Notes under the pieces: model-generated | The model's input: the letters and a program-made list of their open reading frames with translations, nothing else | Told to the model about the DNA's origin: nothing | The model's database searches: none | Assembly: GCA_026418315.1 (NCBI GenBank) | Contig: JAOABO010000002.1 | Coordinates: 1-39,181, forward strand | Reading direction: 5' to 3' | From: Bacteroidia bacterium | GTDB lineage: Bacteria > Bacteroidota > Bacteroidia > B-17B0 > Aurantibacillaceae | DNA length: 39,181 nt | In this document: positions 24,642 through 32,409 of the stretch, one piece after another | Layout of the letters: the number at the start of each line of letters is the position of its first letter | How positions within the stretch are numbered: position 1 is the first letter of the stretch | Position numbers and translations under genes: made by a program

Positions 24642-25808
24642 TCAATAATACATTGCTATTTCTCTAAAGAATTTCCACCAATTTACCTTACCCTGTTTTT
24701 TTCCTAATCTAACGATAACTAATTTTTTTTCAGGATATACATAAATATATTGCCCTAAAAAACCATCTGCCAAAAAATCTTTTCCTGGTGTAGGCAACCA
24801 CCATTGATATTGATAATAACTTACACTACCCTCTGTGGTATCTATTTTAGTTGATTCTGTTACCCAATTAGCAGATACTATTCTATTACCATTCCATTCA
24901 CCTTGATGAAGATACAACCGCCCTATTTTGGCAAAATCTCTTGCTCTTGCATTCAAACAACAAAATGCTTTTTCCATTCCATTCTTTCGTTGGTCAATGC
25001 TCCACGATGCATCATATTCCATTCCAAGAGGTATCCATATTTTTTCTTGTAAATACTCTGTAATGGTTTTCTCTTTTAATGCCCTCTCAAGCACCATTGC
25101 AAGTAATTGCGTATTGCCGCTTGCATATTCAAATTTTTTACCTGGCTCATGTTTTAATTGCATTTTAAGTACTTTTTTTCTTAAATTTTTACCATAATAA
25201 AATGCAGCAGCATCACCAAATGGATTAAAATAATTCTCTTTAAATTTTATTCCTGAAGTCATTTGTAACAAATGCCGGATGGTTACTTTCTCAAATCCAT
25301 TTTTTTTTAGTTCGGGAATATAGTTGGTAATTGGTTCATTCACAGATTGGATTAAGTGCTCATCAATAGCACAGCCCACCAAAATTGAAACAACAGATTT
25401 TGCCATTGAAAATGATGGAACTATATTATCTTCATTATATCCCCAAAAATACTGTTCATATTGTATAGTATCATTATGAATAATTAAAAAAGCAACTGTT
25501 TTATTATCTTGTAAAAATGTTTCAAAATGTTCTCCACTTACCTTCAATGGATATTTTCCATGTGCACTTCTACTAAATAAAAACTTTTTAGATCCTGCTT
25601 GTAATTCTCGTTTTGGAAAAATTTTGTAATCATGAATATCCGCAAAATTATACACTATCATTCTTGATACCTGACAAGCTGATAAACAGACATATAATAA
25701 AATAATAAGCACCCACCTCACACCATAATGTCCTTGAACGTATTGTTTCAATTTTATTGTCTTTAAATGACTTTTTTGAATATAAAAAATTGCATCTATA
25801 TTTTTCAA
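24642..25808 (-). CDS. Serine hydrolase lipoprotein (beta-lactamase class C / NylB-like)
   Basis: Up to 388 residues. The SxxK nucleophile is S134-M-A-K137 (SFSMAKS), the second motif Y228-A-S-G-N (FEYASGNTQ), with the usual RHLLQMTSGI and GKIGRLYLH-type helices (DFAKIGRLYLHQGEW). A hydrophobic run ending in a lipobox (LYVCLSAC) marks an outer-membrane lipoprotein. The start is uncertain because no ATG precedes the lipobox: TTG 25808 (given), TTG 25751 or GTG 25721 (VRWVLIILL, the neatest signal peptide). Family members act as esterases, amidases or DD-peptidases; a true beta-lactamase role is not supported. A promoter box lies at 25859-25866. Confidence 0.85.
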   Translation of the reverse strand: MKNIDAIFYIQKSHLKTIKLKQYVQGHYGVRWVLIILLYVCLSACQVSRMIVYNFADIHDYKIFPKRELQAGSKKFLFSRSAHGKYPLKVSGEHFETFLQDNKTVAFLIIHNDTIQYEQYFWGYNEDNIVPSFSMAKSVVSILVGCAIDEHLIQSVNEPITNYIPELKKNGFEKVTIRHLLQMTSGIKFKENYFNPFGDAAAFYYGKNLRKKVLKMQLKHEPGKKFEYASGNTQLLAMVLERALKEKTITEYLQEKIWIPLGMEYDASWSIDQRKNGMEKAFCCLNARARDFAKIGRLYLHQGEWNGNRIVSANWVTESTKIDTTEGSVSYYQYQWWLPTPGKDFLADGFLGQYIYVYPEKKLVIVRLGKKQGKVNWWKFFREIAMYY

Positions 25809-25858
25809 ACTACTTAAATTTCTTGTTCATTTAATAAATGACTTACATTTAAAGACAA

Positions 25859-25866
25859 CAAATGTA
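25859..25866 (-). promoter_or_regulatory. -7 box TACATTTG for the serine hydrolase gene
   Basis: Perfect TAnnTTTG on the minus strand, 50 bases before TTG 25808 and 137 before GTG 25721. The distance favours one of the upstream TTG starts. Confidence 0.55.
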
Positions 25867-25958
25867 CATTTTCAATTCTATTTTTGAAAGAAGAAATATT
25901 TTTATCTCATTAAATATCTTTTCTATCTCATAATATTGAAATTACATCCAATAATTAC

Positions 25959-25966
25959 TACATTTG
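25959..25966 (+). promoter_or_regulatory. -7 box TACATTTG for phaJ-phaB
   Basis: Perfect TAnnTTTG followed by CA, with TTG at 25936-25938 (20-base spacer). The leader before the ATG at 26003 is about 30 bases and contains a three-codon reading frame (25995-26006) overlapping that ATG. Confidence 0.7.
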
Positions 25967-26002
25967 CAACAAATTATCGTAAAAAATTAAAAACATGAAA
26001 AT

Positions 26003-26407
26003 ATGAAAAAAGACGATGTGTTTACCTATGAATTTCAATTTTCACAAAAGGATGTGGAAGAGTTTGCAAGAGTTACAGGTGATAATAATCCTGTTCACTT
26101 AGATGCCGAATATGCTGCTAAAACTATGTTTAAAAGACCTATTATGCACGGCATGTTAGGTGCATCATTGTTCAGCAAGGTATTTGGCACTTTATTTCCC
26201 GGCGAAGGGACTATTTACCTGAAGCAATCATTGAATTTTCTAAAACCCATGTATGTGGACACACCTTACATTGCAGAATTTACAGTAAAAGAAATTATAT
26301 CCGACAAAAACAGGGCTATTGTAGAAACCTTAATCAAAGACAAAGCAAGTGGAAATGTTTGCACATCAGGCGAAGCAACTATTATGAATGTCAATAAAAT
26401 TAAATAA
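26003..26407 (+). CDS. phaJ: MaoC-like (R)-specific enoyl-CoA hydratase
   Basis: 134 residues, a single hot-dog domain of PhaJ length. The catalytic pair sits in the hydratase 2 motif FARVTGDNNPVHLDAEYAA: D27 and H32, followed by the helix and HGMLGASLFSKVFG. Later PGEGTIYLKQSLNFLKPMYV forms the central strand region. PhaJ converts trans-2-enoyl-CoA from fatty acid oxidation to (R)-3-hydroxyacyl-CoA for PHA synthesis. The next gene, 26 bases on, is phaB, which supports this role over a FabZ-like one. ATG 26003 overlaps the stop of the upstream mini frame (ATGA). Confidence 0.85.
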   Translation: MKKDDVFTYEFQFSQKDVEEFARVTGDNNPVHLDAEYAAKTMFKRPIMHGMLGASLFSKVFGTLFPGEGTIYLKQSLNFLKPMYVDTPYIAEFTVKEIISDKNRAIVETLIKDKASGNVCTSGEATIMNVNKIK

Positions 26408-26433
26408 CATCACTAACCCAAAAACCTAAATCT

Positions 26434-27171
26434 ATGAAAGGAAGAATTGCATTAGTGACTGGTGCTACCGGCGGATTAGGCACCGCTATGTGTAAAAAAT
26501 TGTATCAGGATGGATACAAAGTAGTAGGCAATTATCATACCAAAGAAAAAGCGGAGAAATGGATGCAGCAAATGAAAAGCGAAGGATATGATATTCCGTT
26601 GTTTCATGGTGATGTCAGTGATTTTAATTCCGCTAAGGCAATGATTGAACAAATTGAAAAAGAAATTGGGCACATTGATGTACTCGTTAATAATGCCGGC
26701 ATAACAAGAGACACTCGTTTGATTAAAATGACCTATGAACAGTGGGATGCAGTAATTAAAACCAATCTTTACAGCGTGTTCAACTGTACCCGAAATGTCA
26801 TTGAAAAAATGATTGAAAGAAAATTTGGAAGAATCATCAATATTTCATCTGTAAATGGGCAAAGAGGCCAAATTGGCCAATGTAATTACAGTGCGGCCAA
26901 AGCCGGTATGCATGGCTTTACAAAATCTTTGGCATTAGAAGTAGCCAAGTTCGGAATTACTGTCAATACCATATCACCCGGCTATGTAGGCACCGACATG
27001 GTAATGGCCGTAAGAGAGGATATTTTAGCAAAAATCATTGAACAAATTCCTGTTGGAAGATTAGGCGGTACACAAGAAATCGCATTTTTGGTCAGCTTCC
27101 TGGCCAGTGACGAAGCCAGTTTTATTACTGGTGCCAATTACAGCATCAATGGCGGACAACATATGTACTGA
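26434..27171 (+). CDS. phaB: Acetoacetyl-CoA reductase
   Basis: 245 residues, short-chain dehydrogenase. NADPH-binding GATGGLG (10-16), NNAG (86-89), catalytic S139, Y152 and K156 (NISSVNGQRGQIGQ...NYSAAKAG). PhaB hallmarks separate it from FabG: YVGTDMVMAVREDIL, IPVGRLGG and the C-terminal TGANYSINGGQHM, very close to Ralstonia PhaB (NGGLHM). It reduces acetoacetyl-CoA to (R)-3-hydroxybutyryl-CoA, the monomer for PHA synthase. In an operon with phaJ and closed by a hairpin terminator. The thiolase (PhaA) and PhaC are not in the window. Confidence 0.92.
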   Translation: MKGRIALVTGATGGLGTAMCKKLYQDGYKVVGNYHTKEKAEKWMQQMKSEGYDIPLFHGDVSDFNSAKAMIEQIEKEIGHIDVLVNNAGITRDTRLIKMTYEQWDAVIKTNLYSVFNCTRNVIEKMIERKFGRIINISSVNGQRGQIGQCNYSAAKAGMHGFTKSLALEVAKFGITVNTISPGYVGTDMVMAVREDILAKIIEQIPVGRLGGTQEIAFLVSFLASDEASFITGANYSINGGQHMY

Positions 27172-27199
27172 TACTTGTATCATTTAATATCTAATATCC

Positions 27200-27227
27200 A
27201 AAGGGGAAAAATTTTTTCCCCTTTTTT
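27200..27227 (+). terminator. Intrinsic terminator after phaB
   Basis: Inverted repeat AAAGGGGAAAAA / TTTTTTCCCCTTT with almost no loop and a run of T, 28 bases after the phaB stop. It separates phaB from the glycosyltransferase. Confidence 0.8.
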
Positions 27228-27258
27228 ATTTTTTGCTAATTAGACCCTGTCATTTTTT

Positions 27259-28503
27259 ATGAATAACAACTCTAAAAAAAATATCTGGATTATCAATGAA
27301 TATGCCGGAAGCCCTTATCACGGAATGGAATACAGACATTATTATTTGTCCAAAGAACTTATCCAGCTTGGCTATCATGTTACAATTATTTCTGCCTCCT
27401 ACTCTCATTTGTTCAAACAACCACCCAAAATAAAAAACAGATTTACACTTGAAACCATTGAAGGTATCCACTATTTATGGATAAAAGTTCCCTCCTACTC
27501 TTCTTCTCATTCAAAAAAGCGTGTATTAAAATGGTTAATATACACTATTTCTTTGTTTTTTCTACCTCTCAAAAAACTGTCAAAGCCCGACTATATCATT
27601 GTATCACCTATGCAAACCATGCCCATTTATCCTGCATTAAGATGGGCAAAAAGAATGGGCAGCAAACTGATATTTGAAGTAAAAGATATATGGCCATTGT
27701 CCATACAGGAATTAGGTGGCTATTCCGCCTCACACCCCTTCATTAAGTGGCTGAAGTATTTTGAAAAAATGGCTATTGAAAAAAGCGATGCCATTGTATC
27801 TGTATTAGCTAATTATGGCCAGTACTTACAAGGCGAAGGATACAATAAACATTTTTATTACATCCCTAATGGAGTAGACACTTCAGAAACAACAACTTCT
27901 GAACCTCTTGATAAAGAAATCAAAAAGCAAATTCCTTCTGGTAAATTCATCGTAGCTTATACAGGCACCCTGGGTAGAGCGAACGCATTGAATTATTTAA
28001 TAGATGCCGCAAAAATACTGCAGAATTATCAAGATATTTATTTCTTAATTGTAGGAAACGGGAGTGAAAAAGAAAAATTAAAATCTCTTGCAAAAAATCT
28101 GAACAATCTGTTATTTTTACCTTCCATTCCAAAAAAACAAATTCAAAGTTTATTACAGCAAATCAATGTGTGTTATATCGGATTAGAAAATAAACATATA
28201 TTCCAATACGGCATTTCTCCAAACAAACTATTTGACTATATGCTTTCTGAAAAGCCCATCATTTGTGCTATTAATTCCCCTAATAATCCAGTAGAACAAG
28301 CACAGTGTGGTATTTCTATTCTCTCTCCCTCCGCACAAACCATTGCCGAATCCATACTGCAATTGTACCATACACCTTCCAATATCATCAACGAAATGGG
28401 AAAAAGAGGCAAACAATTCGTAATAGAAAACCATAATTTTCACTCATTAGCTACGAAATACCACCAATTATTTTCGTCATTTTCGAAAATCCCAAAATTG
28501 TAA
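27259..28503 (+). CDS. Glycosyltransferase family 4 (WbuB-like)
   Basis: 414 residues, cytoplasmic or membrane-associated. N-terminal IWIINEYAGSPYHGMEYRHY (with the G-x-x-x-R acceptor-side signature seen in WbuB-type GT4), a hydrophobic patch at about 93-105 (WLIYTISLFFLPL) that may touch the membrane, DIWPLSIQELGGY, then the donor domain: YYIPNGVDTS, VAYTGTLGRANALNYLIDAA, and the E-x7-E area reading GISPNKLFDYMLSEKPII. Such enzymes add N-acetylated amino sugars in O-antigen or capsule synthesis; the donor here is not determinable. No -7 box is obvious upstream. Confidence 0.9.
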   Translation: MNNNSKKNIWIINEYAGSPYHGMEYRHYYLSKELIQLGYHVTIISASYSHLFKQPPKIKNRFTLETIEGIHYLWIKVPSYSSSHSKKRVLKWLIYTISLFFLPLKKLSKPDYIIVSPMQTMPIYPALRWAKRMGSKLIFEVKDIWPLSIQELGGYSASHPFIKWLKYFEKMAIEKSDAIVSVLANYGQYLQGEGYNKHFYYIPNGVDTSETTTSEPLDKEIKKQIPSGKFIVAYTGTLGRANALNYLIDAAKILQNYQDIYFLIVGNGSEKEKLKSLAKNLNNLLFLPSIPKKQIQSLLQQINVCYIGLENKHIFQYGISPNKLFDYMLSEKPIICAINSPNNPVEQAQCGISILSPSAQTIAESILQLYHTPSNIINEMGKRGKQFVIENHNFHSLATKYHQLFSSFSKIPKL

Positions 28504-28542
28504 ATCTGATTATCATCATTTTTTAGTTCATTAATTAATACT

Positions 28543-28550
28543 TACCTTTG
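28543..28550 (+). promoter_or_regulatory. -7 box TACCTTTG for the ferredoxin gene
   Basis: Perfect TAnnTTTG, 22 bases before the ATG at 28573. Confidence 0.65.
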
Positions 28551-28572
28551 AACGGCTTAATTATTAAGAGTT

Positions 28573-28926
28573 ATGGCAATAAAAATTACAGATGAGTGTA
28601 TTAACTGCGGTGCCTGCGAGCCCGAATGCCCAAACAATGCAATATATGAAGGTGGTGCTGAATGGAGATTTTCTGATGGTACAAAACTTTCGGGTACAGT
28701 ACATGGGAAAAATTCAGGTATTGATACAGATGCTGATACACCTCAACCCGCTTTAAGTATGGATGTTTATTACATTGTAACCGATAAATGCACCGAATGT
28801 GTGGGTTTTTTTGATGAACCACAATGTGCAGCCGTATGCCCTGTAGATTGTTGTATTAAAGACGAAGACAATGTAGAGACCCCAGAAGAGTTAATGGAAA
28901 AGAAGAAATATTTGCACGGAGAATAA
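28573..28926 (+). CDS. Dicluster 2[4Fe-4S] ferredoxin
   Basis: 117 residues. First cluster motif C9-x2-C12-x2-C15-x3-C19-P. The second is C73-x2-C76-x8-C85-x3-C89-P, with extra cysteines at 93 and 94. The eight-residue gap in the second motif and the acidic C-terminal helix (ETPEELMEKKKYL) are typical of Alvin-type ferredoxins. The 50-residue stretch between the motifs, with WRFSDGTKLSG and many Asp, is longer than usual for that type. A low-potential electron carrier in the cytoplasm. Transcribed alone, with no oxidoreductase partner beside it. Confidence 0.93.
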   Translation: MAIKITDECINCGACEPECPNNAIYEGGAEWRFSDGTKLSGTVHGKNSGIDTDADTPQPALSMDVYYIVTDKCTECVGFFDEPQCAAVCPVDCCIKDEDNVETPEELMEKKKYLHGE

Positions 28927-28967
28927 ATGTCTTTTTTTCAAAGGTAAAAAAAACAAATAGACGGTTT

Positions 28968-28997
28968 TTGTTATTTCGTATTTTTACCTTAACTTTG
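28968..28997 (+). promoter_or_regulatory. Full Bacteroidota promoter: TTG - 19 bases - TAACTTTG
   Basis: TTG at 28968-28970, 19-base spacer, perfect -7 box at 28990-28997, ATG 15 bases later. It matches the published consensus spacing exactly and is the best promoter in the window. Confidence 0.8.
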
Positions 28998-29012
28998 TAA
29001 AAAATTTAATCT

Positions 29013-32000
29013 ATGAAACAGTTTTTTTTATTTAAAAAAAACATTTTACTTTTATCCCTTGGATTTGTACTTGGTATAAACGTACCTCTATGGGCACAAG
29101 AATGGATTCAACTAAAAGAGAATAATGCTAACTTCTATGACATAAAGAAATCTTTTGAAAATGAATACAAACAGAAAAAAAATAAATATAATAAAAAAGT
29201 TACTATAGAAAAAGAGGAAGGTGGAGAAGCATTATTTAAAAGATGGGCATGGTATGCTGAACCAAGAGTATATCCGTCAGGAGATTTGAAATACGCTTCG
29301 TTCAGTTATGCTTTAGAACAATATCATCAATGGTTAAATGAAAACTCTGTCTTTAAAACTTCATCGGGGGGCGCCGCTGTACCCACTGCCACTACTGCTA
29401 ACTGGGTACCATTAGGTCCTTTTGGAGACCCTATTGGCAGTAATGCAGGAAGATTAGTGTGCGTCAGGTTTCATCCAACTAATCCTAATATTATTTATGT
29501 AGGTACAGCTGCTGGAGGTATGTGGGTAAGTACAAATGGGGGTAGTACATGGACCACCACCACTGACAATTTAGGTTCTTTAGGTGTATCAGATATAGCC
29601 ATCGATCCATCTAACCCTAATATCATATATATAGCAACAGGTGATTATGTTGCAGGCGACACCTATTCAATAGGTGTATATAAATCAACAGATGGAGGGC
29701 TTACCTGGAACAGTACAGGACTTTCATTTACTACCAACCTTGGCAGAAGAATAGGTCGCTTACTCATTAATCCATTAAATCCTACTACTCTTTTTGCCTT
29801 TACATCTCAAGGAATTTATAGAACCAGAAATGGCGGAAACACATGGACACTTGTTCAATCCGGTAACTTCAAAGACGGTGAATATAAACCAGGAGATACC
29901 ACTGTAATATATGGAGTAACAAGTTCAGGTTTTTATAGATCAACTAATGGCGGTAACTCTTTTTCTACCATATCATACGGAGCTGTTGGTAGTGTGATTC
30001 GCTTATCTATTGCTGTTACTCCCGCCAACCCTAATTATGTTTACTTATTAGCCAGTGCAAGCGATTATAGTTATGGTGGTGTATATCGCTCCACCTCTAT
30101 GGGAGCAGCAGGAACGTGGTCGGTCATGAGCACCACCCCTAATATCTTTGACTGGAGTACAAATGGTAGCGGAACAGGAGGGCAAGGATGGTACGACCTT
30201 GCTATTGGTGTATCACCTACCAATGCAAATGAAATTATATGTGGTGGTGTAAATACCTGGAAATCTACCAATGGAGGAAGCACATGGACACTTTATACCC
30301 ACTGGTATGGTGGAGGAGGAAAACCTTATGTTCATGCCGACTTACATGATGTACAGTACACTTCCTCCAATACGGTATATTTAGCAACAGACGGTGGTTT
30401 ATTTAAAACTACTAACGGAGGATCTTCATTTACTGCTATTAATGGTAATATGAATATTGCTCAAATATATAAATTAGGGCTTTCGGCTACTTCTTCTTCT
30501 TTAATAGTAACAGGCCATCAGGATAACGGAACAAATAAGTGGAACGGTACAACATGGACCAATATATATGGTGGTGATGGAATGGATTGCTTTATTAGTT
30601 GGAATAACAACAATACTATTGTTGCTTCTTATGTTTATGGTGATTTTCAGAGATCTACAAACGGCGGAGTATCATGGACTTCTATTGCTCCTTCCACTAC
30701 AGAAAATGCTGCCTGGGTAGCTCCTATTATTCAGCATCCTACCAATCCAAACACATTTTTATGTGGGTATGAGAATGTATGGATATCTAATAATCAAGGC
30801 ACCTCTTGGACTAAACCCGGAACAATAGGTAGTGGTTCCGGAGATATTTTGGGCGTTAAGGTAGCTCCTTCCAATACCACTGTAATTTATGCCTTTAGAT
30901 CCAATGCTCTTTACAGAAGCAGCAATAATGGTGCTTTATGGACCGATATTTCAAGCGGGCTGCCTGTAGGATCTGCCGCTATTACAGATATTGCTATTGA
31001 TAATACAAATGAAAACAATATTTATGTTACCTTTTCAGGATACTCATCAGGAAACAAAGTATTTCATTCTACAAATGGCGGTGCATCATGGACCAATTAC
31101 TCAACAGGCCTTCCCAATATTCCTGTCAATTGTATCGTGTACACAAAAAACTCTTCTGATGCTATTTATGTAGGGACTGATGTGGGCGTATATTACAGAG
31201 AACTCAGTATGAGTTCTTGGCTTCCTTACTCACAAGGATTACCAAATGTAATTGTCAGTGATTTAGAAATAGATTATTTGTCCAACAAATTAAGGGCAGC
31301 CACTTATGGAAGGGGTGTGTGGGAAACCTCTTTATATTCCAATCCTACGGCCACTCCTAATAGTTTTTTTACAACTACTTATTCTATTGCATGTATCAAC
31401 ACTCCTTTTCAATTAACAGACGCATCATCAAATAATCCTACATCATGGTCATGGAGTTTTCCCGGAGGTAATCCTTCTTCCTCAAGCTTACAAAATCCTT
31501 CAGTAACATATACTGCCACTGGTACCTATACTATTAGTTTAACTGCATCTAACTCTAATGGAACAGGAACTACTTATACTTCTACTATTACAGTAGCTCC
31601 TTCACCAACAGCGGCCTCTAGCTCAACCACAGTTTGCATGGGGTATGGAACCTATATTTATGCTAATACCAATGCTTCATCTGTAAGCTGGAATACAGGA
31701 GCCAATACATCTTCAGTTTATGTGAATCCAACGATAACAACCGTATATTCATACACGGCTGCTAATGGACAATGTCAAAGTACAGCCAATGTTACCGTTA
31801 ATGTTGCTCCTACACCGCCTCAACCTACAGTAAGCGTGAGCGGAGGCACTTTAACTTGCTCTCCATCGGCCGCTAGCTATCAATGGTATTTGAATGGCTC
31901 GCCTATTACAGGCGCAACTTCACAAACTTATTTAGCTACACAAAACGGATACTATAGTGTATGGATAAGTAACACCGCCGGCTGTCAAAGTTCATCTTCT

Positions 32001-32285
32001 TCTGTATATGTTACAGTAACCGGTGTACAAAATTTTACATCTTCCTATGGAATAAAAATTACCCCCAATCCTGCCACCAACTTTATAGAGATTAACTCAT
32101 CTGAAAAACAATCTTTATTGGTAAAAATAAATGATTTAACGGGCAAAGAACTATATGTAAGTACTTTTGACTTCAAACAATCTGACAAATATCAAATTGA
32201 TATATCAAAATTTGAATCTGGCATATATTTAATTGAAATTACTGGTAATGACTTCAAAGTAAAAGAAAAGATAATTAAAAATTAA
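29013..32285 (+). CDS. Large secreted BNR/sortilin-type propeller protein with PKD domain and T9SS tail
   Basis: 1090 residues. Signal peptide to about A28. From about 120 to 770 there are about ten Asp-box (BNR) motifs of the type STNGGSTW, STDGGLTW, SNNQGTSW, each with nearby NPNIIYVGT-like strands: the VPS10/sortilin-type or exo-xyloglucanase-like propeller. About 785-865 is a PKD domain (DASSNNPTSWSWSFPGG; TYTISLTASNSNG). About 870-1005 holds Ig-like segments (SYQWYLNGSPITGATSQTY). From 1011 comes a type A T9SS domain (ITPNPATNFIEIN ... ESGIYLIEITG ... KEKIIKN). No catalytic Asp/Glu was assigned, so binding or adhesion is as likely as glycan hydrolysis. Exported by T9SS to the surface or medium. 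It has the strongest promoter here and stands alone. Confidence 0.88.
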   Translation: MKQFFLFKKNILLLSLGFVLGINVPLWAQEWIQLKENNANFYDIKKSFENEYKQKKNKYNKKVTIEKEEGGEALFKRWAWYAEPRVYPSGDLKYASFSYALEQYHQWLNENSVFKTSSGGAAVPTATTANWVPLGPFGDPIGSNAGRLVCVRFHPTNPNIIYVGTAAGGMWVSTNGGSTWTTTTDNLGSLGVSDIAIDPSNPNIIYIATGDYVAGDTYSIGVYKSTDGGLTWNSTGLSFTTNLGRRIGRLLINPLNPTTLFAFTSQGIYRTRNGGNTWTLVQSGNFKDGEYKPGDTTVIYGVTSSGFYRSTNGGNSFSTISYGAVGSVIRLSIAVTPANPNYVYLLASASDYSYGGVYRSTSMGAAGTWSVMSTTPNIFDWSTNGSGTGGQGWYDLAIGVSPTNANEIICGGVNTWKSTNGGSTWTLYTHWYGGGGKPYVHADLHDVQYTSSNTVYLATDGGLFKTTNGGSSFTAINGNMNIAQIYKLGLSATSSSLIVTGHQDNGTNKWNGTTWTNIYGGDGMDCFISWNNNNTIVASYVYGDFQRSTNGGVSWTSIAPSTTENAAWVAPIIQHPTNPNTFLCGYENVWISNNQGTSWTKPGTIGSGSGDILGVKVAPSNTTVIYAFRSNALYRSSNNGALWTDISSGLPVGSAAITDIAIDNTNENNIYVTFSGYSSGNKVFHSTNGGASWTNYSTGLPNIPVNCIVYTKNSSDAIYVGTDVGVYYRELSMSSWLPYSQGLPNVIVSDLEIDYLSNKLRAATYGRGVWETSLYSNPTATPNSFFTTTYSIACINTPFQLTDASSNNPTSWSWSFPGGNPSSSSLQNPSVTYTATGTYTISLTASNSNGTGTTYTSTITVAPSPTAASSSTTVCMGYGTYIYANTNASSVSWNTGANTSSVYVNPTITTVYSYTAANGQCQSTANVTVNVAPTPPQPTVSVSGGTLTCSPSAASYQWYLNGSPITGATSQTYLATQNGYYSVWISNTAGCQSSSSSVYVTVTGVQNFTSSYGIKITPNPATNFIEINSSEKQSLLVKINDLTGKELYVSTFDFKQSDKYQIDISKFESGIYLIEITGNDFKVKEKIIKN

Positions 32286-32387
32286 TTCCAAGATTTTTAT
32301 TGCTTTGGTCATTGTGTAATAACTGTTATATTTTTGTTTTTTGCATTATTTAAAATAATAATGCCTATTGAAAATCGTTATTGTATT

Positions 32388-32395
32388 TATATTTG
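32388..32395 (+). promoter_or_regulatory. -7 box TATATTTG for porX-tsaE
   Basis: Perfect TAnnTTTG followed by C, 14 bases before the ATG at 32410. A TTG at 32368-32370 is 17 bases upstream. Confidence 0.65.
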
Positions 32396-32409
32396 CCTAA
32401 AATAATTTT

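Noticed and set aside
24642..25808. Beta-lactamase resistance gene
   Set aside because: SxxK and YxSGN motifs fit the broad class C-like serine hydrolase family; the lipobox and sequence are closer to NylB-like esterases, and nothing shows antibiotic hydrolysis.
28939..28946. Perfect TACCTTTG box on the minus strand downstream of the ferredoxin gene
   Set aside because: It would only drive antisense RNA into the ferredoxin gene; no -33 element and no gene follows. Probably chance, though an antisense RNA cannot be excluded.
29500..31100. Repeated DNA words in the propeller gene
   Set aside because: They are the codons of repeated Asp-box motifs in one protein, not an independent DNA repeat or CRISPR array.
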